Part shown: one piece after another, positions 1 through 5,435 of the stretch
How the letters are laid out: the number at the start of each line of letters is the position of its first letter
How positions within the stretch are numbered: position 1 is the stretch's first letter
Notes under the pieces: generated by a model
Database searches by the model: none
Told to the model about the DNA's origin: nothing
What the model saw: only the letters and a program-made list of their open reading frames with translations
Source of the DNA: Hydrogenophaga sp.
GTDB taxonomy: Bacteria; Pseudomonadota; Gammaproteobacteria; Burkholderiales; Burkholderiaceae_C
Direction of reading: 5' to 3'
Length of the DNA: 12,868 nucleotides
NCBI GenBank assembly: GCA_030684755.1
Contig: JAUXXN010000082.1
Location: forward strand, 1-12,868
Position numbers and translations under genes: made by a program

Positions 1-327
1 AAATTTGTCTGGGTGCCTGTGGCCATCATGGGTTCCAAGAGCATGCCGCAAGGCGCGGCGCTGATGCAGGCTGCCGACCCGGTGGCCGCCATGTCGGCCC
101 ACGAACAGTCCATTCTGAGTGGCCAGGGTGGCATGTCGGCGTCCAGCAGCATCCCCGACGACGTGGCAGCGGCCATCCAGACCAACACCCAGTTGATGGA
201 CCGGCTGGGCGCTGCTTCGGTGCCCTTCATCGTGGCACGGCACACCCGCAGTGGTCAGGTGATCACCCGGGCGGGTGCTCTCAGCACCGAAGCCCTGAGC
301 GAGTTTCTGGGCCTGGGCCAGCCCTGA
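1..327 (+). CDS. DsbG-like thiol:disulfide interchange protein, C-terminal part
   Basis: This is the 3' end of a gene that enters from the left edge and is open from base 1 (first residues KFVWVPVAIMG). It resembles the C-terminal part of the thioredoxin-fold domain of periplasmic DsbC/DsbG-type disulfide isomerases and chaperones. What can be seen is the strand WVPVAIMG, a helical middle section and SVPFIVAR, whose proline sits where thioredoxin-fold proteins carry the cis-proline that faces the CXXC active site. The CXXC motif, the dimerisation domain and any signal peptide lie outside the window, so redox activity cannot be checked. The gene stops with TGA and about 100 bp without a gene follow. 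The family assignment comes from recalled similarity and is moderately sure; DsbG as opposed to another DsbC-like protein is less sure. Confidence 0.7.
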   Translation, partial: KFVWVPVAIMGSKSMPQGAALMQAADPVAAMSAHEQSILSGQGGMSASSSIPDDVAAAIQTNTQLMDRLGAASVPFIVARHTRSGQVITRAGALSTEALSEFLGLGQP

Positions 328-428
328 CGCAGGCCAGGGCACACGCCCCGAGCAGCGAAAAACCCGGCCGTTTGTGGCTTAACATTCACGCATCAGACCG
401 CATGTCGCGGCTGCAAACGGAGTTCCCC

Positions 429-569
429 ATGGGCAAAGAACAGCGCAACGAAAAGATGTCGAAAAAGCCGAAAAAAGACACCTCGGCCCCCAAAGGTCCA
501 GCCACCTCGGACCGACCCACCCCACCGATGACCTCGGTGCTGCCACGCGGCAAAGACAAAAACAAGTGA
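429..569 (+). CDS. Small basic conserved hypothetical protein, 46 aa
   Basis: I do not recognise a function. The product is 46 residues, very rich in Lys, Pro, Ser and Thr (MGKEQRNEKMSKKPKKDT...), without hydrophobic stretches, and so is probably a disordered cytosolic protein. The ATG at 429 is chosen because a good Shine-Dalgarno sequence, GGAG at 419-422, sits 6 nt upstream; an in-frame ATG at 372 has no such site. The stop is 10 nt before the DUF427 gene, so the two are probably co-transcribed. Similar lysine-rich mini-proteins seem to be common in Comamonadaceae genomes (recollection only). The composition would suit nucleic-acid binding, but nothing in the sequence proves it. Confidence 0.65.
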   Translation: MGKEQRNEKMSKKPKKDTSAPKGPATSDRPTPPMTSVLPRGKDKNK

Positions 570-579
570 GCCTAGAACG

Positions 580-861
580 ATGAAAGCCACCTGGAACGGC
601 GCTGTGGTTGCCGAAAGCGACGACACGCTGCTGGTGGAAGGCAACCACTACTTTCCGACAAGCGCGCTCAACCGCGCTTTCGTCACCTTCAGCAACCACC
701 GCAGCAGCTGCCCCTGGAAAGGCCAGGCGCAGTATTACTCTCTGCTGGTCAACGGCGAGCTCAATGCCGACGCGGCCTGGTACTACCCCGACCCGAAACC
801 CGAAGCCGACAACATCCGGGGGCGCGTGGCGTTCTGGAAGGGCGTGAAGATCGAGGCCTGA
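580..861 (+). CDS. DUF427 family protein
   Basis: The protein is 93 residues and matches the DUF427 family: a single small beta-rich domain with the typical signatures WNG near the N-terminus, a VEGNHYFP segment (about residues 19-26), CPWKG (about 44-48), AAWYYPDP (about 65-72) and a closing RVAFWKGVKI. The length is that of a complete single-domain member. The biochemical role of the family is not established and I assign none. The start ATG lies 10 nt after the stop of the 46-residue protein, with only a weak ribosome-binding site, so translation may be coupled to that gene. It converges on the GTPase gene with 18 bp between the stops. Confidence 0.85.
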   Translation: MKATWNGAVVAESDDTLLVEGNHYFPTSALNRAFVTFSNHRSSCPWKGQAQYYSLLVNGELNADAAWYYPDPKPEADNIRGRVAFWKGVKIEA

Positions 862-879
862 TGAAGCCGTGTGGCGCGC

Positions 880-1821
880 TCAGCGCTTGCGGGGCTTGCT
901 GGGTTTGTTGCCGCGCTCTTTTTTACGGTTCTGGCGTTCAGCGTCGGCCTTGTTGCCGGCCGCCAGCCACTGAGCAAACATCTCAGGCGTTTCCAACGTG
1001 ATGCGCCCGATGCTGTTGCTGCGGTAGTCGGCAATCAGCAGCTCGGCGGCCTTTTGCCAGTTGGCATGGCCGCCCACAGCAAGGGCACCGCGTTTGCGCG
1101 CAATTGCCTCCAGCACATCTTCGTCGGGCATGCTGGCAATGGCCTCCAGCGCCAATCCCAGCTTGTAACGCCCTTCCAACAGCGATGGGTAAGCCACCTT
1201 GAGTTTGGCCAACAGCTCCAGCGCCACCTCTTGGTCATCGTAGGCGTTGCGCCCCACCGCGCCACTGGCGGCCAGATTAAAGCCACTTTCAGGCACCACA
1301 ATGCGCGGCCACAGCATGCCGGGCGTGTCGTACAGATAAAAGTCGTCGGCCAGAGCCAGGCGCTGCTCGTTGCGGGTGATGCCGGCCTCGTCACCGGTTT
1401 TGGCCGACCGCTTGCCCATCAGGGTGTTGATGAGGGTGGACTTGCCCACGTTGGGAATGCCGCAAATGAGCACGCGCATGGGCTTGACCATGCCGCCCCG
1501 GTTGGGCGCGAGTTCGCGGCAGGCTGCGATGATGGCGCGGGCGGGTGCGGTGTCGCTGGCGTCCAGTGGTATGGCGCGCGTGTGGGGCTGGGCGTTGTAG
1601 TGCGCCTGCCACAGCGCGGTGCGCTCGGGATCGGCCATGTCCTGCTTGTTGACCACTTTCAGCGTGGGCTTGCCGCTGGTGAGTTCGGCCAGCAGCGGGT
1701 TGGCGCTGGAGCCGGGCAGGCGGGCGTCGAGCATTTCAATCACGACATCGATTTCTTTCACGCGCTCGGTGATGGCCTTGCGCGTGAGGTGCATGTGCCC
1801 GGGAAACCACTGGATACTCAT
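880..1821 (-). CDS. ylqF: YlqF/RbgA-type ribosome biogenesis GTPase
   Basis: This is a circularly permuted GTPase of 313 residues. The motifs come in the permuted order typical of YlqF/YawG proteins: G4 NKQD at residues 58-61, then G1/P-loop GIPNVGKST at 121-129, a threonine-containing G2 region (GIT, about 147-149) and G3 DTPG at 165-168. The opening IQWFPGHM is characteristic of the RbgA branch. In Bacillus, RbgA acts in late assembly of the 50S subunit; the same role is inferred here. The C-terminus ends in a basic tail (from about residue 297, rich in Lys and Arg), suited to rRNA contact. The gene is transcribed away from the SRPBCC gene, with 186 bp between them. The start ATG has only a weak GA-rich site upstream. 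Confidence 0.93.
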   Translation of the reverse strand: MSIQWFPGHMHLTRKAITERVKEIDVVIEMLDARLPGSSANPLLAELTSGKPTLKVVNKQDMADPERTALWQAHYNAQPHTRAIPLDASDTAPARAIIAACRELAPNRGGMVKPMRVLICGIPNVGKSTLINTLMGKRSAKTGDEAGITRNEQRLALADDFYLYDTPGMLWPRIVVPESGFNLAASGAVGRNAYDDQEVALELLAKLKVAYPSLLEGRYKLGLALEAIASMPDEDVLEAIARKRGALAVGGHANWQKAAELLIADYRSNSIGRITLETPEMFAQWLAAGNKADAERQNRKKERGNKPSKPRKR

Positions 1822-1929
1822 CTGAAAATCGTCTTTCTAGGGAAGTTGGCACACGACCGACTCAGCCGCAGGCGCGTGAGCTGCGATTGTGCCTTGCCCC
1901 TTGTTGGACTCCCCTTTGGGGTAAGCCCC

Positions 1930-1960
1930 TTAGGTCAAAAGTTCAAAGAATCCCTACAAT
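1930..1960 (+). promoter_or_regulatory. Possible sigma-70 promoter for the SRPBCC-methyltransferase pair
   Basis: TACAAT at 1955-1960 is a good -10 hexamer about 47 bp before the ATG at 2008. The upstream partner is poor: TTAGGT at 1930-1935 would give a 19-bp spacer. Just upstream, 1911-1929 contains CCCCTTTGGGG followed by TAAGCCCC, two overlapping inverted repeats that could be an operator or chance. The assignment rests mainly on the -10 element and its position. Confidence 0.35.
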
Positions 1961-2007
1961 AAACCGACACATCCCTCCACCGCACGTCACCAGAAAAGGA
2001 CATTGTT

Positions 2008-2478
2008 ATGAGCATCACCGTGAAAATCGATTTGGGCTATGAATTCCAAGTCAGAACCCCAACGGCTGAAGTCTTTAGCGTGCTGTCGGACGTGCCCACC
2101 TCGGTCAGCTTTTTCCCCAAGGTTGAAAAACTCACCGATCTGGGCGACGGCGTCTACCAATGGGAGATGGAAAAAGTGGGCACGGCCCAGGTGAACATCC
2201 AGACCGTGTACGCCAGCCAATACGTGAGCGACAAAGCCAAGGGCACCGTGAAATGGACGCCGGTACCCGGTATCGGCAACGCACTGGTCGGAGGACAGTG
2301 GAAGATGGTGAGCGACAAGAAATCCACCATCTTGACGCTGTCCATACAGGGTGAAATCACCGTACCGCTGCCAGGTCTGATGAAAATGGTCGTGGTGCCG
2401 GTGGTTCAGGGCGAGTTTGAAAAACTGGTGGAAAAATACATCGCCAACCTCATCATCCGCTTCGGCGGCGAGGCGTGA
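2008..2478 (+). CDS. SRPBCC-fold (START/Bet v1-like) protein
   Basis: The protein is 156 residues and has the outline of a polyketide-cyclase/START-type lipid-binding domain. It opens with a strand (VKIDLGYEFQV), then a helix containing the family-like pattern AEVFSVLSDVPTSVSFFP with the proline after paired aromatics. A run of alternating strands follows, and a long C-terminal helix ends the protein. Such domains bind hydrophobic ligands; the ligand here is unknown. There is no signal peptide. A good ribosome-binding site, AAGGA, lies 8 nt before the ATG. The methyltransferase gene follows almost immediately, which suggests co-expression. Confidence 0.8.
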   Translation: MSITVKIDLGYEFQVRTPTAEVFSVLSDVPTSVSFFPKVEKLTDLGDGVYQWEMEKVGTAQVNIQTVYASQYVSDKAKGTVKWTPVPGIGNALVGGQWKMVSDKKSTILTLSIQGEITVPLPGLMKMVVVPVVQGEFEKLVEKYIANLIIRFGGEA

Positions 2479-2503
2479 ACCGCGCCACGGCGTGGGCGGC
2501 TTG

Positions 2504-3127
2504 ATGTGCTGGCGCTGCTACCACAACAAGGTTTTTCCATGGGCACTTGATCTGGCCTGCGGCCTGCCCATGGTGGGGCGTATGCGCCAGAAGGTTGTGC
2601 CCCTGGCCCGGGGCCGAGTGATGGAAGTGGGCCTTGGTACCGGGCTGAACATGCCCTACTACGACCCAGCCCGCGTGACCCACATCACCGGGCTGGACCC
2701 AGCGCTGGAATTTCAGCCCCGCGCCCGCCGCCGCATTGAAGCCAGCGGGCTGGACGTGCAACTGCTTGCTCTGTCAGCCGAGCGCATTCCCAGGTCCGAT
2801 GCCAGCTTTGACACGGTGGTCGTCACCTACTCACTGTGCACCATTCCCGACCCGTTGGCGGCTCTGAGGGAAATGCGCCGCGTGCTTGCGCCCGGCGGTT
2901 CTCTGCTGTTTTGCGAACACGGCCGCGCGCCCGACGCCGCTGTGGCCCGCTGGCAAGACCGGCTGCAAGGCCTGTGGGGCCCACTGGCGGGCGGATGCCA
3001 CCTGAACCGCGACATACCGGCGCTGCTGGACGCTGCAGGCTTGCACTGCCCACAAATGCACACCGGTTACCTGCCCGGCCCCAAACCCTGGACCTTTCAT
3101 TACTGGGGCCAGGCTTACCCGGCCTGA
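2504..3127 (+). CDS. Class I SAM-dependent methyltransferase
   Basis: The product is 207 residues from the ATG at 2504. The Rossmann-type SAM site is clear: motif I EVGLGTGLN at 41-49, an acidic residue ending strand 2 (GLDP, D65), FDTVVVTYSLCTIPD at 102-116 and RVLAPGGSLLFCEHG at 126-140. The overall type is Methyltransf_11/UbiE-like; the methyl acceptor cannot be read from sequence. The start is uncertain: in-frame GTG (2492) and TTG (2501) precede the ATG and none has a strong ribosome-binding site. The gene begins 25 nt after the SRPBCC stop, so reinitiation from the upstream gene is plausible. The N-terminus MCWRCYHNKV contains two cysteines in a CxxC arrangement, unusual for this fold. 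Confidence 0.88.
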   Translation: MCWRCYHNKVFPWALDLACGLPMVGRMRQKVVPLARGRVMEVGLGTGLNMPYYDPARVTHITGLDPALEFQPRARRRIEASGLDVQLLALSAERIPRSDASFDTVVVTYSLCTIPDPLAALREMRRVLAPGGSLLFCEHGRAPDAAVARWQDRLQGLWGPLAGGCHLNRDIPALLDAAGLHCPQMHTGYLPGPKPWTFHYWGQAYPA

Positions 3128-3172
3128 CAGTGGGAATTTGCGGCCCACCTGCACCACCCGGTTGCCGACAAC

Positions 3173-3284
3173 TTGTCCCTTTAAACCTTGGACAACGGTG
3201 TGCATAAGTCAGGGTATTCCCTGTACGGCACACGCAAGTGGTTGATTTGACAGGGTCTTTAACAAACTGCCCAATCAACAGGCA
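3173..3284 (+). repeat. 112-bp repeat unit, copy A
   Basis: This is the first of four imperfect copies. It begins with TTGTCC (3173-3178), paired with GGACAA (3190-3195). TGTGCATAA follows at 3199-3207, then CTGTACG at 3221-3227, GCAAGTGGTTGATTT around 3234-3248, and a closing inverted repeat CTGCC (3267-3271)/GGCAG (3281-3285). All landmark spacings equal those of the other copies. Copies A and D are the most diverged of the set. It starts 45 bp after the methyltransferase stop. Confidence 0.9.
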
Positions 3285-3323
3285 GATTTTAAAATAAAGC
3301 CTGAAAAACTGCTAAAACCCGAG

Positions 3324-3332
3324 TTATCCACA
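3324..3332 (+). promoter_or_regulatory. Perfect DnaA box TTATCCACA
   Basis: This matches the high-affinity DnaA box (E. coli R1/R4 type). It lies in the spacer between repeat copies A and B, in the opposite orientation to the box inside each unit. A single such match could be chance in a genome; its place within a cluster of related nonamers makes it notable. Confidence 0.6.
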
Positions 3333-3395
3333 AAATGGGTGCACCTTGCTCGAAACCTCAGCATGCAGAAACACAGTTGAGCACAACCAACCTAT

Positions 3396-3507
3396 TTGTC
3401 CCTGAGATCACTGGACAAATCTGTGTACAACGTTGGGCAAGTCCTGTACGACAAACGCAAGTTGTTGATTTATATAGATCTTCTACAAACTGCCCATTTA
3501 AAAGGCA
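3396..3507 (+). repeat. 112-bp repeat unit, copy B
   Basis: TTGTCC (3396-3401) pairs with GGACAA (3413-3418). The DnaA-box-like TGTGTACAA is at 3422-3430, CTGTACG at 3444-3450, and an AT-rich TTGATTTATATAGATC at 3465-3480. TGCC (3491-3494) pairs with GGCA (3504-3507). By hand count it differs from copy C at 21 of 112 positions, with no gaps. It carries two GATC sites (in GAGATCAC and TAGATCTT). Confidence 0.92.
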
Positions 3508-3551
3508 TCCTCTGAAAAATCACCTCAGAGTTTTGCTCACAAGCCTGTTGT

Positions 3552-3663
3552 TTGTCCCTGAGATCACTGGACAAGCTTGTGCATAACTCTGGGCAAGTCC
3601 TGTACGGTGATCGCAAGTTGTTGATTTATATAAAAATCCAACAAATTGCTTGTTTAACAGGCA
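3552..3663 (+). repeat. 112-bp repeat unit, copy C
   Basis: TTGTCC (3552-3557) pairs with GGACAA (3569-3574). TGTGCATAA is at 3578-3586, CTGTACG at 3600-3606 and the AT-rich TTGATTTATATAAAAATCC at 3621-3639. The right-hand inverted repeat is partly degraded (TGC at 3647-3649 against GGCA at 3660-3663). It starts 156 bp after copy B starts and is the copy closest to B. Confidence 0.92.
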
Positions 3664-3684
3664 CCCTTTAAAGAAGTGAATGCG

Positions 3685-3778
3685 TTCAGGATGCTTGAAG
3701 CGGTGGCTTCCGTAAGAGCGTATAGGGTGCCATCGCATACACCCGGTAGCAGCGGTCAAGACCCCGTGTCTATCCGCT
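3685..3778. other. Run of adjacent hairpins between repeat copies C and D
   Basis: Three potential hairpins lie nearly back to back. The first is GAAGC/GCTTC with a 4-nt loop (3697-3710), which competes with TTCAGG/CTTGAA (3685-3699, one G-T pair). The second is GGGTG/CACCC (3725-3744). The third is a two-part stem AGCGG/CCGCT enclosing AGAC/GTCT (3751-3778). The segment is absent from the spacers between the other copies. It could be a small structured RNA or an insertion; no promoter or terminator of good quality flanks it. Confidence 0.35.
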
Positions 3779-3800
3779 CTGTTTATTCACCGCTCATGAG

Positions 3801-3912
3801 TTGTCCCTGAATTCTCTGGAGAAAGCTGTGCATAACCTGCCGCAAGTCCTGTACGAAGCATGTAAGTCATTGATCTTGAAAGACAAATTACAACCTGCTT
3901 ATAAAACAGGCA
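3801..3912 (+). repeat. 112-bp repeat unit, copy D
   Basis: TTGTCC (3801-3806) faces GGAGAA (3818-3823), so the left inverted repeat has one mismatch. TGTGCATAA is at 3827-3835, CTGTACG at 3849-3855, TTGATCTT at 3870-3877, and TGC (3896-3898) faces GGCA (3909-3912). Internal distances are identical to copies A-C despite many substitutions. It lies 249 bp after the start of copy C, separated by the hairpin-rich segment. Confidence 0.9.
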
Positions 3913-3999
3913 GTGCCCGCTGGGCTGCGGTCGATTCACAGCCATGCCCACCCATGAACTTTCAAGCAGCGTCTGGATATTGGGCAGAATCAGGGATAA

Positions 4000-4020
4000 G
4001 CACAGCCGTCAGGGCTGTGC
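4000..4020. other. Perfect 8-bp inverted repeat upstream of the dehydrogenase
   Basis: GCACAGCC (4000-4007) and GGCTGTGC (4013-4020) form a perfect stem with a 5-nt loop. No T-tract follows on either strand, so it is not a standard terminator. It may be an operator-like site or mark the end of the repeat region. A further weak inverted repeat, AACCA/TGGTT (4061-4078), followed by a short T-run, lies between it and the gene. Confidence 0.4.
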
Positions 4021-4115
4021 GCTGAGCCGCAAACGGTTCAACCGCCCGGCAAGACGAAGCAACCATGGCTTGGTGGTTTTACACAAGTCCTGAAAATGTA
4101 TCCATTGGAAACCTT

Positions 4116-4859
4116 ATGAAAAGACTCGACGGAAAAATCAGCCTTATCACCGGCGCCGCCCAAGGTATTGGCCTGGCAACCGCCCTCAAATTTGCCCGCG
4201 AAGGAGCGGTGGTCATCGTCTGTGACGTGAAACAAGCCGCCGTAGACGATGCTGTGAAGCAGTGCGAGGCGCTCGGTGCCCAAGCGGTAGGCTTTGTGAT
4301 GGACGTGACCCAACGCTCCATGGTGGACGCAGTGGTAGCGCAGGTGCTGGAGCGCTTTACCCGCATTGATGTGTTGGTGAACAACGCGGGCATCACACAA
4401 GATGCGCGCCTGCAAAAAATGACGCTGGAGCAGTTTGACCGGGTGATCGACGTTAACCTGCGCGGCGTGTTCCATTGTGCCCAAGCCGTCGCCGACAGCA
4501 TGGTCGCGCAAGGCGGCGGCGTCATCCTGAACGCCTCCAGCGTGGTCGGTATTTATGGCAACTTTGGCCAGACCAATTACGCGGCCACCAAGTTCGGCGT
4601 GATCGGTTTCACCAAAACCTGGAGTCGCGAACTGGGCCCCAAAGGCGTGCGCGTGAACGCGGTGGCACCGGGTTTTATCGCCACGCCCATTCTGAGCACC
4701 ATGCCCGAGAAAGTAGTTGCCGAGATGGCCAACCGCGTGCCCCTGCGTCGCCTAGGCCAACCCGAAGAAATTGCCAATGTCTACGCTTTTCTAGCCAGCG
4801 ACGAGGCCAGCTACATCAACGGCTCGGTGATTGAGGTCTCGGGTGGCATGTCGGTTTGA
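4116..4859 (+). CDS. FabG-type short-chain dehydrogenase/reductase
   Basis: The product is 247 residues from the ATG at 4116 (GGAA about 6 nt upstream), the usual length for FabG-like SDRs; an upstream in-frame ATG at 4065 would add an unlikely 17-residue extension. Classical SDR motifs are complete: cofactor loop TGAAQGIG (12-19), NNAG (89-92), Asn114, catalytic Ser142, and Tyr155/Lys159 in the YAATK block, followed by the PGFI segment. The closing IEVSGGMSV matches 3-oxoacyl-ACP reductases. An Asp (D37) at the end of strand 2 usually favours NAD(H) over NADP(H), unlike typical FabG. This may therefore be a paralog acting on another hydroxyacyl or ketoacyl substrate, not the housekeeping fatty-acid enzyme. 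There are no acpP, fabD or fabF neighbours; it stands alone after the repeat region. Confidence 0.9.
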   Translation: MKRLDGKISLITGAAQGIGLATALKFAREGAVVIVCDVKQAAVDDAVKQCEALGAQAVGFVMDVTQRSMVDAVVAQVLERFTRIDVLVNNAGITQDARLQKMTLEQFDRVIDVNLRGVFHCAQAVADSMVAQGGGVILNASSVVGIYGNFGQTNYAATKFGVIGFTKTWSRELGPKGVRVNAVAPGFIATPILSTMPEKVVAEMANRVPLRRLGQPEEIANVYAFLASDEASYINGSVIEVSGGMSV

Positions 4860-4878
4860 CCGTCCATCATCTAAAACC

Positions 4879-4908
4879 GGCACACGCCAGCCTGTTCGCG
4901 GTGCCTTT
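4879..4908 (+). terminator. Possible terminator after the dehydrogenase
   Basis: GGCAC plus CGC (with one bulged A) at 4879-4887 can pair with GCG plus GTGCC at 4898-4905, followed by TTTGCTT. The hairpin lies about 20 nt after the stop codon. The T-tract is short, so efficiency is doubtful. The remaining bases to about 5062 show nothing recognisable. Confidence 0.35.
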
Positions 4909-5062
4909 GCTTGAACCAGCGGACTGTTTGTGGGGCTCTTGGGCTGGAACGTGGGTTTGTCGCAGGATGTGGATGGTTGGCCTGGACCGGCCCTTTCGCG
5001 ACTGGCCGTTGTAGCTGCTCAGCGCTGGTGCTGAGTTGGGTGCACCGGGTTTCGTTTGAGGC

Positions 5063-5428
5063 TCAGCGCGGGTTCTCAAAGAACACCGCATTGGTGTAAT
5101 CGCTGATTTCGAAGTACACCTTCTTCTCCCCTGGATCGGCGATCATGTTCAAATTTTCGTCAAGCACACCGTAGCCAAAGCGGTACGCTCGGGGCTTGCC
5201 GTCGTCGGTGCCCATGGCGGTGCTGATCTTGTCGATTTTGAGAAAACGGCGCACCAGTTTGTCACCGGCATAGACCTCCAGCACGCCGTTTGCGCCGGTC
5301 CAGTTCTGGATTTCGCGGCCCAGCTTGTTCTGCTGTTCTTGGGTGCAAGCTGCCAAAAACGTCGATGCCAGCAAAAATGCCCACAAAGCGGGACGGACCG
5401 TTTGAATAGTAGGCATAGGGTGAGGCAT
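5063..5428 (-). CDS. Small putative lipoprotein, 121 aa
   Basis: The function is not recognised. The N-terminus is a lipoprotein signal: a positively charged start, a hydrophobic stretch (about residues 13-26) and the lipobox LAAC with Cys28 as the lipidation site. The next residue is Thr, so outer-membrane sorting is expected in a Gram-negative cell. The mature part of about 94 residues looks like one small beta-rich domain (NGVLEVYAGDKLVRRFLKIDKIS ... YRFGYGVLD) with no known motif. The start ATG lies 7 nt after the rlmB stop, so the two are probably one transcript; an internal ATG four codons on is an alternative start. Confidence 0.78.
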   Translation of the reverse strand: MPHPMPTIQTVRPALWAFLLASTFLAACTQEQQNKLGREIQNWTGANGVLEVYAGDKLVRRFLKIDKISTAMGTDDGKPRAYRFGYGVLDENLNMIADPGEKKVYFEISDYTNAVFFENPR

Positions 5429-5435
5429 TTGCTAA

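Larger units (their letters stand above)
3199..3835. promoter_or_regulatory. Cluster of DnaA-box-like nonamers
   Basis: Five nonamers fit or nearly fit the DnaA box consensus TTATNCACA. A perfect TTATCCACA lies on the + strand at 3324-3332. TTATGCACA lies on the - strand at 3199-3207, 3578-3586 and 3827-3835, and TTGTACACA (one mismatch) on the - strand at 3422-3430. The four minus-strand boxes occupy the same position in the four repeat units. In copies B and C a degenerate second box-like segment (TTGGGCAA or CTGGGCAA) follows, roughly one helical turn on. AT-rich stretches (TTGATTTATATA in copies B and C) follow each of these. This resembles origin or DnaA-titration architecture, but no dnaA, dnaN or rep gene is in the window. 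Function is inference. Confidence 0.55.
3128..4115. other. Long gene-free region with repeats and hairpins
   Basis: No convincing gene lies between the methyltransferase stop and the dehydrogenase start. The stretch is visibly richer in A+T than its surroundings. Short open frames exist (for example 3335-3586 and 3801-4025), but they run through repeat units of 112 bp, which is not a multiple of three. The same repeat is therefore read in different frames, and these frames have no coding character. The contents are four repeat units, five DnaA-box-like nonamers and several hairpins, listed separately. No tRNA, rRNA or transposase remnant was seen. Confidence 0.8.

Noticed and set aside
1911..1929. 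Terminator from CCCCTTTGGGG and GGGGTAAGCCCC
   Set aside because: It lies between two divergent genes, so no transcript needs to end there, and no T-tract follows on either strand.
871..1962. Long open frame of 363 codons on the + strand
   Set aside because: It is antisense to the YlqF GTPase, which has all GTPase motifs. The plus frame shows no family features and exists because the sequence is G+C-rich.
3173..3912. CRISPR array
   Set aside because: The units are 112 bp, imperfect and separated by spacers of 111, 44 and 137 bp. No short identical repeats and no cas genes are present.
3173..3912. Integron attC sites or a MITE family
   Set aside because: The units are not palindromic as a whole, their ends are not inverted repeats of each other, there are no RYYYAAC/GTTRRRY ends, no integrase, no cassette genes and no evident target-site duplications.
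3335..4025. Small proteins encoded within the repeats (frames at 3335-3586 and 3801-4025)
   Set aside because: The same repeat is read in different frames, the unit length is not a multiple of three, no ribosome-binding sites are seen and substitutions show no codon pattern.
4030..4050. T-arm-like GGTTCAACC suggesting a tRNA
   Set aside because: It is a short palindrome (CGGTTCAACCG); no acceptor, D or anticodon arms can be folded around it.
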